The position numbers and the translations under genes were made by a program. A DNA stretch of 64,000 nt, from NCBI GenBank assembly GCA_011365055.1, contig RDOG01000018.1:16980-80979 (forward strand), read 5' to 3'. Origin of the DNA: Promethearchaeota archaeon (GTDB lineage: Archaea; Asgardarchaeota; Lokiarchaeia; Helarchaeales; RDOG01). The notes under the pieces are model-generated. The model was not told the DNA's origin, made no database searches, and saw nothing but the letters and a program-made list of their open reading frames with translations. Each line of letters opens with the position of its first letter. Within the stretch, counting starts at the first letter, position 1. Below, one piece after another: positions 27,026 through 35,140 of the stretch.

Positions 27026-27052
27026 TAGTCTTTCGTGCCATATTATTCTCTC

Positions 27053-27232
27053 CTATAAGGCTTTAAATTCCTCCAATGCTTTTGCTACCCTGAGTAAGAC
27101 TTAGATGTTATGTTTTATTAATTCTTGCGTGGCGTTAGTGATGCTTTCTACTTTATCGATAAATTAGTGCATGATGATATAGTTCGCCTCTTTGCGTTTG
27201 TATAATCCTTTTATGAACATGTTTAACATCAT
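27053..27232 (-). pseudogene. Decayed reading frame with two in-frame stops
   Basis: From ATG 27232 the minus strand reads MMLNMFIKGLYKRKEANYII, then MH-stop, then a helical segment FIDKVESITNATQELIKHNI, stop, then VLLRVAKALEEFKAL, stop at 27053-27055, all in one frame of 60 codons. The composition of the three pieces is protein-like and helical, so I read it as a small gene broken by two TAA mutations. The family is not recognised. It converges with the zinc-finger/HTH gene. Confidence 0.35.
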
Positions 27233-27310
27233 CAATTACTTACAATTAAAACGACCATCATCTAAATTATTTGAAAAGAAAATTGAATGATTTTATTAAT
27301 TCAAATGAAA

Positions 27311-28156
27311 TTAAAAGATTCTTTGAGGGTAGAAAGGATATACAAAACTGATAGTTGGGAGTAATATCAATAAAGTTATGACAAAAGTTGCATTCATCGT
27401 AATAAAATAAGCGAGATAAGGATATAATCGAAATTCATTGATAGAAAATTTTAGGACGATAAAAAAATATGTTACTATTATGATTAATTGTATCAAACAT
27501 ATTATCAAATAATCAAATGCACTTTGCCCTTCCATAAAGGCCATTGCCAATGCAATACCAAATACTCCACCAAACACAGGAAATGTTATCATCCAACCAC
27601 CTTCAGCATACATATCTATGTCTCGTTTATGCCATATTTGATATACAGATAATGATGTTAAAAATAACATCAAACCAGCATATTCAACTTTGTGTCCAAG
27701 AACTTCATCAAAAAAATAACCTAATAATTTTGGATATGCTGAAGCTGAATAATTAATTTCTGCTGGAGTAATGCTTAAAGAAGTATCTATGGCATCGCCA
27801 GTATAATGAATTCCCATTCCAACCATAAACGTTAAAAGAGCCCCCCATATCAGGATTTTCATTAATTTATTATATTTTGAAACATCCTCAACATTACTTT
27901 GATATTTAGTGATTTCATGATAGAGTAAATAGAGAGATATAGGAATTAATATTGCAGGAAACAAAAATTCAAAAAACGTGCTTAAATGTAATCCTAGATA
28001 ATAGATATTTGCTTGTTCTTGAACTGGAACTGGAACAAGAAAATATAATGCATTTGGATTTGTCGCATCTCCAAAAATCAAATCAGGAAGAAATACAGAA
28101 ATTGCCCAAGAAATTAAAAAAAATAAAATGGCTAAAGAAACCTTATCATATTTCAT
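27311..28156 (-). CDS. Polytopic membrane protein, unknown function
   Basis: About eight hydrophobic helices in 281 residues. Helical segments carry several His residues (YYLGLHLSTFFEFL, GMGIHYTGDAID, DEVLGHKVEYAGL), which might bind haem or metal, but no known family is recognised. It starts at ATG 28156 and lies 42 bases downstream of the endonuclease IV gene on the same strand, so it may be the last gene of that long unit. Confidence 0.65.
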   Translation of the reverse strand: MKYDKVSLAILFFLISWAISVFLPDLIFGDATNPNALYFLVPVPVQEQANIYYLGLHLSTFFEFLFPAILIPISLYLLYHEITKYQSNVEDVSKYNKLMKILIWGALLTFMVGMGIHYTGDAIDTSLSITPAEINYSASAYPKLLGYFFDEVLGHKVEYAGLMLFLTSLSVYQIWHKRDIDMYAEGGWMITFPVFGGVFGIALAMAFMEGQSAFDYLIICLIQLIIIVTYFFIVLKFSINEFRLYPYLAYFITMNATFVITLLILLPTISFVYPFYPQRIF

Positions 28157-28198
28157 TTTAATGCCCTTTTATTGCTTTATATTTTTGATGATAGTTAT

Positions 28199-29056
28199 TT
28201 ATTCAATTAGACTCCTTAATACTTTTAGATTTTCTATATCCTCTGCCATGTCTTTTCCCTTTGGTGTTTCCAAAACTCCTGGATGGTTTTTAAATCTTTT
28301 ATCATTGATAATCCATTTAAAACCTTTTTTACCAATCTTTCCTTGTCCTATATGTTCATGACGATCTTTCTTAGATCCTAATGGATTCTTACTATCATTA
28401 ATATGGAATGCACAGAGATTTTCAATACCTAAAACGTGATCAAATTCTTCCATGGTTTTTTCATATGATTCTTGAGTTCTTATATCATAACCAGCACCAA
28501 ATCCATGACATGTGTCATAACAGTAACCCAAACGTTCAGAAATACTTGTTTTTCTTTCAACGAGATGGACTATTTTTTGTAAATGGTCAAACTTAGCTCC
28601 AATATTAGTTCCTTGTCCTGCCATGTTTTCTAAAAGGATTCGTACTTTAAAGTCTTCTGTTTCTTTTAAAATATTAACTAAATTTACAGCAATTTTTATG
28701 ATTCCATCTTTTAAAGTGCTATCCATATAGGAACCTGGATGCATAACGATATAAGTTAATCCTAATTGTTCAGCTCGTTTTACTTCCATTAAAAAAGCTT
28801 GATAAGATTTTTCATTTAACTCTTTTTCAGGTGATGCTAAATTAATCAAATATGTATCATGAGCAAAGACAGGTTTTATCTTCGATTTTTTTGACATGTT
28901 CTTAAACTTATCAATTTCTTCGTCTGTTAATGGTTTAGCATTCCATTGGCGGTTAGATTTGGTAAAAATTTGAATGCTGTCACACGTGGCAATTTCTCCT
29001 CGTTCAAAACATTTTTCAATTGAACCAGCAATTGACATATGGGCACCTAATAACAA
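28199..29056 (-). CDS. nfo: Endonuclease IV (AP endonuclease)
   Basis: Zinc-dependent AP endonuclease of base-excision repair, TIM-barrel fold. It begins LLGAHMSIAGSIEKC. The expected metal-ligand motifs are present: VMHPGSYMDST, LLENMAGQGTNIG, CYDTCHGFGAGYDI, CAFHINDSKNPLGSKKDRH with GQGKIG, and VLETPKG at the C-terminus. The 285-residue length is standard. TTG 29056 is the start because the family begins at this residue and GGTGA lies 7 bases upstream inside the end of the methyltransferase gene. The coupling to a DNA methyltransferase is noted as odd. Confidence 0.95.
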   Translation of the reverse strand: MLLGAHMSIAGSIEKCFERGEIATCDSIQIFTKSNRQWNAKPLTDEEIDKFKNMSKKSKIKPVFAHDTYLINLASPEKELNEKSYQAFLMEVKRAEQLGLTYIVMHPGSYMDSTLKDGIIKIAVNLVNILKETEDFKVRILLENMAGQGTNIGAKFDHLQKIVHLVERKTSISERLGYCYDTCHGFGAGYDIRTQESYEKTMEEFDHVLGIENLCAFHINDSKNPLGSKKDRHEHIGQGKIGKKGFKWIINDKRFKNHPGVLETPKGKDMAEDIENLKVLRSLIE

Positions 29057-29059
29057 TAA

Positions 29060-31084
29060 TCATTCACCTAATTCTTTTAAGTATTCAAATGGAATCTCAT
29101 AAAATCTGAATAATAATTCATCCAACTCCATTAATTTATTCTGAATTAATGAATTTGTCTTTTTTTCTTCGATAGATATAATTTTCTCTTGTAAATCTAA
29201 AATTTCATTCACTTTTTGTTTTATTTGGTCAATTATTTTAGTATTTTCTGGATTTATAATGGGAAAAGGGATTTTTTCTATATATTGCGCTCTAAATTTG
29301 TAACTATTCCCCCATTTTCCTGATTTAAACATTAAATTAAATAATAATTTTGTCATTGAGCTATTTAATAGACCTAATAATAAATTGAGATCAATTCTAG
29401 ATCTGATTTCTGTTATGAAATAAGTACCACCATAAGAAAATTCTTGGGATTCCGTCAGAGTTGCCCTAAGTTCTGAACCCATCTCACTTAGTACAATTTT
29501 TTTCAAGAATTGTTCAGTTTCATTGGATAATTTTATATCAATTGCATTCTTATTTTCGATTTTCTTTAACACATTTTGATGAAATTCCCTGTCTTTTTTT
29601 AATTTATAATACCCATTAAAATTATTTAGGTGAAATTTCCTTATATTTTTGCCACGAATTTCCCTAACATATAATTTTTTTTCGATTGGATTTAATTTTT
29701 CATATTCTTTTTTAGAAATTGTTGTACCTCTTAGACCTTCTCCTACTTTTACTAATAATCCAAGTTTAACGAATTTTCTCTTGTCTAAAAGTTTATTTAA
29801 AATAGAAATTTTCTTTTCGTCATTTGAAATTACAATTAAATTATCAAAATCAATTATTTTTTGTTGAGAAATCACAGTTCCTTGCTCATTTAATTCTTCT
29901 CGTTTTCTTGGTTGCTTCATTATTATATTTTTTGAATATATTGATTTTTTAGCAAGAAAAATTGATGGAAATACTTCAATATTTTTAAAAACGCGATTTA
30001 ATGAATCATCTTGATATTCACTAAAATCTATAATTTCAATTAAATCTAGATTTTTTAGCATATATTCACGTAACTTTTCAGCATAAATATTTGTTAAAAA
30101 CCTGTTAGGTACAATAAAAGATAAAAAACCTTCAGTTTTTAACATCTCAATTGATTTTTTTATGAAATAAAAGTATATATCACTTTTTTGACCTGTTTTT
30201 ATGACCTCTTTAAATTCATTTTTATAAATCTTAGATAATTCAGGTTGAGATTTAATTAAAGTATCAGATCTAATATACGGAGGATTACCCATTATGATAG
30301 AAAATTCATTAATACGATTTGAAAAAAGTGGATCAATCAATGTATTCGATTGTATAAAATTCGTTTTAATGCATTCTAAAGGTTCATAGTCATTATTAAA
30401 ATCGATTAATAGAAAAAATCGTGCAATTTCCAAAGAAATAAAATCTAATTCAACACCATATAGACAATACTCTAAAATAGTTTTTTTTAATACACGTTTA
30501 TTAAATTTTTTTTTATCATTTATTTTATTATAGATGAAATTTGTCAATTGATTTAGCATTTCAATTAAAAAAATTCCGGTTCCCATTGATGGATCCAATA
30601 TTTTTAATGATTTAATGGTGTTTAAAGTTTTCATATCGTCATTTAATTGGTTGAAATCGATTGTTTTTGAATAATTCTCAATAATTTTTTTTACCATGTA
30701 TTTTACAATCTCTAACGGAGTATAAACCGACCCCAGACTACTATAAATCATAAAATGTTGTTGTAATTCGTTAATATAATACGAAAACTGCTCAAAATTT
30801 TTAAATATCTTGGAATATTTTTCTCCACAATCAAAAATAAAGTGTTTAATTATGTCATCCAATTCATTTTTTTTAAATAAATTCCGTTCAAAATTGAAAA
30901 TTTCACCAGGATATGATATTAGCTCTTCTTTTCCTAAATATATCAAAAAAAGATATGAAAATATCACTCGTTTACATTGAAAACTTGCTTTTATTTCACC
31001 AATTGCTTTCAAGTCTTTAATAGAAGTTTTCAATTCAGATAAAACTTGAGAAATATATTGAAAAAATTCATCTTTCAATTCCAT
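29060..31084 (-). CDS. N6-adenine-specific DNA methyltransferase (Eco57I/TaqI-like)
   Basis: The SAM-binding motif LDPSMGTGIFLIEML (about residues 160-174) and the catalytic MGNPPYI (NPPY, about residue 266) mark a gamma-class adenine methyltransferase. The C-terminal third (REIRGKNIRKFH, then FSYGGTYFITEIRSRID, and RAQYIEKIPFPI) resembles the TaqI-type target-recognition domain. At 674 residues it has no obvious nuclease domain and no restriction gene is adjacent, so it is probably an orphan or regulatory methylase. Its 5' end overlaps the AcnX gene by 17 bases, indicating co-transcription. Confidence 0.87.
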   Translation of the reverse strand: MELKDEFFQYISQVLSELKTSIKDLKAIGEIKASFQCKRVIFSYLFLIYLGKEELISYPGEIFNFERNLFKKNELDDIIKHFIFDCGEKYSKIFKNFEQFSYYINELQQHFMIYSSLGSVYTPLEIVKYMVKKIIENYSKTIDFNQLNDDMKTLNTIKSLKILDPSMGTGIFLIEMLNQLTNFIYNKINDKKKFNKRVLKKTILEYCLYGVELDFISLEIARFFLLIDFNNDYEPLECIKTNFIQSNTLIDPLFSNRINEFSIIMGNPPYIRSDTLIKSQPELSKIYKNEFKEVIKTGQKSDIYFYFIKKSIEMLKTEGFLSFIVPNRFLTNIYAEKLREYMLKNLDLIEIIDFSEYQDDSLNRVFKNIEVFPSIFLAKKSIYSKNIIMKQPRKREELNEQGTVISQQKIIDFDNLIVISNDEKKISILNKLLDKRKFVKLGLLVKVGEGLRGTTISKKEYEKLNPIEKKLYVREIRGKNIRKFHLNNFNGYYKLKKDREFHQNVLKKIENKNAIDIKLSNETEQFLKKIVLSEMGSELRATLTESQEFSYGGTYFITEIRSRIDLNLLLGLLNSSMTKLLFNLMFKSGKWGNSYKFRAQYIEKIPFPIINPENTKIIDQIKQKVNEILDLQEKIISIEEKKTNSLIQNKLMELDELLFRFYEIPFEYLKELGE

Positions 31085-32525
31085 AAAGATTCACAAAATC
31101 TTCAATTGATTTAAAAACTACATCACACTTTGACATTTGAGGTAAATATTTTGCAGCTTTTGCAGAATCTGTTCCAATTATCTTAAATCCCATCAATTCA
31201 ATGGGAGAAACAACCACACAACAATCAGAATAAATGTTAATATTCTGATTTTCCAATTCATTGATTAAAATTTCCCCTAATTCATCTTTAAACGGCTTTG
31301 CCGTAGATATCCACATGGGTACTTTTAATTTCTTATATTTAATAAATGAAATGAACTCTTTTAATTCCTGAGCATTTAAATGTGGACAACCGATTGATAT
31401 TAATTCAGGATCTTTTTTAGTCGTGTTTAATTCATTATAGACTTTTTTTAACTCGCGTTCAGTAAATTTAACCTTTTTTTTGATATTATTGGTATTATCG
31501 GGTTGCATTTTTGGTATATCTTCAATAAAAAATAGTGAAATTGAACCTGATGCAGCTCCAGCAGCAGCGATTGCTTTTAATTGTGTTTGATTTGGTTTGA
31601 TCCCTCTGTAATAAGGAAATTGAGAAATTAAACCTGCAAAATATCCTAAGGCACCAAAGTCAGCTCTACTTTTTAAATCACATTCGACCTTGATCTCCAC
31701 ATCAGGATTTCTATTTTCTTTAATGTGCATACCAAAATTAGTTGTAAATCCGGAAAGTGCAGAAATCAACGTTTTTACTGCATTTTCTCTATTTGTTTTC
31801 ACATTTAATACTGAATTAATGTAAGCAACTGCAGAACTTTCACCAAAAGCAACGTGAGAACCTTCAGTAAGTTCTACTAAATCATAGGGTATGCATGAGA
31901 CTGTTAAAGTTGCACCCATTTTTTTAAACAAATCAATAATTTCTTCTTGTTTTTTGGCAAATTCACTAGGAATTCCTTGTTTTTCCCAATTTTCTAAATC
32001 CATCCCGACAGGATTTAGAGTCGTGGGCACTATAAATTTTAAATTTTTATCAGAAAAATATTTTAGGACTTTTATACCTCCATCACCAATTGTTTTATAA
32101 GAAACTCCAGCTATCTGAACTCTTTCAATTGGAATAAAGCCTTTTGCACCTAAAATTTCAGCTTCTTTTATTAATAAATCTTGTAAAAATTTTGGAAGAT
32201 GAGAGATTTTATTTAATTCATCATTTGAAATTTTTTGTGGATATATCCCTTTTATACTAATAGGAATTCCTGCTAAAATACAACCTGCAATTACATTAGT
32301 ATCGGGTTCTTCAAGGATGATTTTTGATGGTGCTTTATTATTCTCCTTTAATTCTATTAAAGACATCACACCAACTGTAGATCCAGAACTTTTTGGGAAA
32401 GATAACTCGACTCCTGAAATGGATTGTCCGTATAAATCGTGTTTTTTATCAATTATTGTGCCATTTTTTCTATCAATTCCATCAAGTAAAGAAATAGGTT
32501 GTCCAGTTACTAATTTTCTAGGCAA
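31068..32525 (-). CDS. AcnX-type phosphomevalonate dehydratase, small and large domains fused
   Basis: Residues about 1-95 are the swivelling small subunit (DUF126): DGIDRKNGTIIDKKHDLYGQ, then FPKSSGSTVGVMSLIELK with the conserved Ser. Residues about 115-485 are the AcnX large subunit (DUF521): FIPIERVQIAGVSYKTIGDG, VPTTLNPVGMDLENW, AFGESSAVAYINSVLNVKTN, and probable cluster Cys in SCIPYD, GCPHLN and YSDCC. In the archaeal mevalonate branch this enzyme dehydrates 5-phosphomevalonate to trans-anhydromevalonate phosphate; many archaea use two subunits, and here they are one chain. TTG 32525 follows GAAGG, and the gene overlaps the UbiD gene by 8 bases. The flanking genes make this role much more likely than hydroxyproline dehydration. 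Confidence 0.87.
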   Translation of the reverse strand: MPRKLVTGQPISLLDGIDRKNGTIIDKKHDLYGQSISGVELSFPKSSGSTVGVMSLIELKENNKAPSKIILEEPDTNVIAGCILAGIPISIKGIYPQKISNDELNKISHLPKFLQDLLIKEAEILGAKGFIPIERVQIAGVSYKTIGDGGIKVLKYFSDKNLKFIVPTTLNPVGMDLENWEKQGIPSEFAKKQEEIIDLFKKMGATLTVSCIPYDLVELTEGSHVAFGESSAVAYINSVLNVKTNRENAVKTLISALSGFTTNFGMHIKENRNPDVEIKVECDLKSRADFGALGYFAGLISQFPYYRGIKPNQTQLKAIAAAGAASGSISLFFIEDIPKMQPDNTNNIKKKVKFTERELKKVYNELNTTKKDPELISIGCPHLNAQELKEFISFIKYKKLKVPMWISTAKPFKDELGEILINELENQNINIYSDCCVVVSPIELMGFKIIGTDSAKAAKYLPQMSKCDVVFKSIEDFVNLYGIER

Positions 32526-33798
32526 TTTTTTTCCTTCTCAATTTTATTTTTTCAAGTTTTTTTTCATCAAACGGAATTTTTCCTTGTTCAAAGGATTCTC
32601 TTCTATAATTAATTGGTTTAGTTGCATCAATCAAAATTTTTGATCCCATATCCCCCTCAGCACGCGGATCTAATGAAGATCCTTTTATGTTTTTTAATAC
32701 AATGGGATTATTTTCATCGAATTTTGTATTTAAACATAAAGCATTTTGAATTTCTGAATCATTAGTTACATTTACATCTTCATCTACAACAATGATGACT
32801 TTAGTGGAATAATGAGCTTTTAAAGTTCCATCTAGTACCTTTTTAATATCTTGATTTTCTTTTTTCTTGATGCTAATTATGGTCTTTAACCAACCAAAAC
32901 CGTCTGGATTTAAATATACTTTCTTTACATCAACATTCTGTTTCTTAATTTCATCATATATAATTGGTACACGAGGCATTCCCATCAATAGCTGATGATC
33001 ATTTGCACCAGGTAAAAGAGCATGATAGATATAATCTTCTCTTGCTAATACTTCATCAATTTTAAAGACAGGTTCTTTTCTTATTATGTCATATTTACTC
33101 GTGATGTCAACAAATGGACCTTCTTCAACAACTTTATCATGTAAAATTTTCCCTTTTATAATAATTTCTGATTCTGGAAGTCCATCCTTTACTTTAAGTT
33201 CACCTCCTTCTAATGCAGCTGCAAGTTCAAGCTCATTTTCTAATGGATCTAAGGATGTAGCAGCAGCAATTTGAACAGAAGAGGGTACACCAATACACAT
33301 GGTTATAGGTAAATCTTCACCGTGATTTATTGCATCCTGTACCATTTCATATAAATGACGCCTAACAATCCTTAAAGTTAATTCTTTTTCGTTTAAAATC
33401 AAGATTCTATGAGTTGAAACGTTGGTTCTTCCATTTTTGGTAGCTATAATCGCATCACTGGTAATGTATTTTCCTGCATCTTTTTCATAATGAGTCAAAA
33501 TGGGTAAATCTTTGAGAGAAATTTTCTTCATTTTAGGAAAATTATCGTGTTTTACCAACTTCCCAAAGTTATAACGTGCTTTAAGAAAGAATGGTATCCA
33601 TTCAGAGAAATCTTTTAATCCAATTGATTGAGAAAGCAAATCAGGATTAGAATAAATATTTCCAATTAAATTATATTTAGAAAAATATATGGGTTTACCA
33701 TCAAATTTTTTTAAAATTGCAGCAATTTCGAATTTTAAATCAAAATTCTCTTCTATATAAATGGGTTCTAATGTTTTAATAAAATTTCTAAAATTCAA
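32518..33798 (-). CDS. UbiD-family decarboxylase, probable anhydromevalonate phosphate decarboxylase
   Basis: Prenylated-FMN-dependent decarboxylase. Conserved UbiD elements are VSTHRILILNEKELTLRI, PITMCIGVPSSVQIAAATSL, and IIKGKILHDKVVEEGPFVD with the catalytic Glu region, then GMPRVPIIYDEI. The 426-residue length is typical. Placed between AcnX, isopentenyl phosphate kinase and UbiX, it most likely decarboxylates trans-anhydromevalonate 5-phosphate to isopentenyl phosphate. TTG 33798 lies behind GAGAGG and overlaps the kinase gene by 11 bases; its end overlaps AcnX by 8 bases. The substrate is inferred from context. Confidence 0.9.
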   Translation of the reverse strand: MNFRNFIKTLEPIYIEENFDLKFEIAAILKKFDGKPIYFSKYNLIGNIYSNPDLLSQSIGLKDFSEWIPFFLKARYNFGKLVKHDNFPKMKKISLKDLPILTHYEKDAGKYITSDAIIATKNGRTNVSTHRILILNEKELTLRIVRRHLYEMVQDAINHGEDLPITMCIGVPSSVQIAAATSLDPLENELELAAALEGGELKVKDGLPESEIIIKGKILHDKVVEEGPFVDITSKYDIIRKEPVFKIDEVLAREDYIYHALLPGANDHQLLMGMPRVPIIYDEIKKQNVDVKKVYLNPDGFGWLKTIISIKKKENQDIKKVLDGTLKAHYSTKVIIVVDEDVNVTNDSEIQNALCLNTKFDENNPIVLKNIKGSSLDPRAEGDMGSKILIDATKPINYRRESFEQGKIPFDEKKLEKIKLRRKKIA

Positions 33799-34567
33799 TT
33801 ACAGTTCCTCTCACTTTTTTTCCTTTTAAAATATTGGAAATTATCCCTTCCTTGTTACCATTAATGATATAGGATTTTATACTCTTTAAATTTTTTAGCT
33901 CTGATATTTTACCTGCCATTGAACCAGTAACATCATCATAATTAGCTTGATAAAGTGAATTTTTTATAATTTCATAATTTTCTTTTGATATTTTTTCAAT
34001 CAGATTTTTATCAGAGTCTAAAATTCCATCTACATTAGTAGCAAAAATGATTTTTTGTGGCTTTAATTTATTTGCTAAATATACAATTATTTGATCTCCG
34101 GACAAGATGGAGCATTTTTGAGCTTTATCAAAAGCAGGAACACCATATAAAACAGGAATTAATGAAATATCTATAAGATTTTTTATAAGCTCAGAATTTA
34201 TAGAAATTAATCTCTTATTTTCCATAATTGCAGATGCAGAAGGTTGTACAGGAATCGCAGGAAGTTTAAATTCTTGTAAGATTTTACAAACCTCGCTATT
34301 TAAAATATTTTGTAATACTTGAGTCTCTGCGAAGCTTAATAATTGATCAGGACTACTGATTCCTTCATGAATTCCAGTCCTTTTTACAATTGGGTGCCCA
34401 TATGATCCAGCACCATGTATTATTACTAATTTCATGGATTTATCATTGTAAGATTCTGCTATTTCATTACAGATCCTCTTTAAATTTTTAAAATTTAATT
34501 GAGGTTTTTGGATCTCTTTTTGGGTAATTATTGAACCGCCAATTTTTAGAAAAATTAATTCATTCAT
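33788..34567 (-). CDS. Isopentenyl phosphate kinase
   Basis: Amino-acid-kinase fold. It begins LIFLKIGGSIITQKEI (ATP phosphate binding), and IHGAGSYGHPIVK contains His58 at the position of the catalytic His specific to isopentenyl phosphate kinases. LSGDQIIVYLANKL, ATNVDGIL and VTGSMAGKISEL complete the nucleotide site. It phosphorylates isopentenyl phosphate to isopentenyl diphosphate, the last step of the archaeal mevalonate branch. At 259 residues it matches the family. ATG 34567 starts 7 bases after the ubiX stop. Confidence 0.93.
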   Translation of the reverse strand: MNELIFLKIGGSIITQKEIQKPQLNFKNLKRICNEIAESYNDKSMKLVIIHGAGSYGHPIVKRTGIHEGISSPDQLLSFAETQVLQNILNSEVCKILQEFKLPAIPVQPSASAIMENKRLISINSELIKNLIDISLIPVLYGVPAFDKAQKCSILSGDQIIVYLANKLKPQKIIFATNVDGILDSDKNLIEKISKENYEIIKNSLYQANYDDVTGSMAGKISELKNLKSIKSYIINGNKEGIISNILKGKKVRGTVIEF

Positions 34568-34574
34568 TTAAAAT

Positions 34575-35120
34575 CTACTCATATTTAATGAAGTCTTGTT
34601 TTATTCCCAATTGTTGACATACTTTTCCTACCATAAAATTGACCAAATCAGAAATGTTTTCTGGTTTATGATAAAAGCCCGGAGATGCAGGTAAAACAAC
34701 GCCACCAGCTCTTTTAATCTTTATCATATTTTCAAGATGAATTAGACTATATGGAGCTTCACGTGGCATGAGAATTAATTTTCTACCTTCTTTTAATGCA
34801 ACATCAGAAGTCCGAGTTATTAAATTTGAAGCGATACCATTTGCAATCATTCCTAACGTTTTCATGGAACAAGGAACGATTAAAACAGCATCAAAATGAA
34901 GAGAACTACTTGCTAGAGGAGCTTGAATGTCATTTACATCATAGGTTTTATGAACAAGTGATTCAAAATCGCAAGTAGTTTTTTTAAGTTCTTTTTCCAT
35001 TACTATTTTTGCAGCATTTGATATTATTAAATGGATTTCTGCTTTATCTTTTAAGAATTCCAAGCATCTTTGAGCGTAAATTACACCGGATGCACCAGTA
35101 ATGCAAAAAATTATTCTCAT
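34575..35120 (-). CDS. ubiX: UbiX-like flavin prenyltransferase
   Basis: It makes prenylated FMN from reduced FMN and dimethylallyl phosphate, supplying the cofactor for the UbiD-type decarboxylase two genes downstream. The sequence begins FCITGASGVIYAQRCLEFL, with later SSSLHFDAVLIVPCSMKTLG, ALKEGRKLILMPREAPYS and GGVVLPASPGFYHKP, all standard UbiX/Pad1 motifs. The 181-residue length is typical. It is first of the four isoprenoid genes and lies 20 bases after the upstream methyltransferase gene. Confidence 0.95.
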   Translation of the reverse strand: MRIIFCITGASGVIYAQRCLEFLKDKAEIHLIISNAAKIVMEKELKKTTCDFESLVHKTYDVNDIQAPLASSSLHFDAVLIVPCSMKTLGMIANGIASNLITRTSDVALKEGRKLILMPREAPYSLIHLENMIKIKRAGGVVLPASPGFYHKPENISDLVNFMVGKVCQQLGIKQDFIKYE

Positions 35121-35140
35121 TTTTTTCGCCTAAAGTCGTT

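Noticed and set aside
26936..27040. 35-codon minus-strand frame with a good GGAGAG and ATG at 27040
   Set aside because: It lies antisense to the zinc-finger/HTH gene and shows no recognisable content.
29060..31084. Restriction-modification or phage-defence island around the two methyltransferases
   Set aside because: No nuclease, helicase or BREX/DISARM component is present; the genes between them are isoprenoid enzymes.
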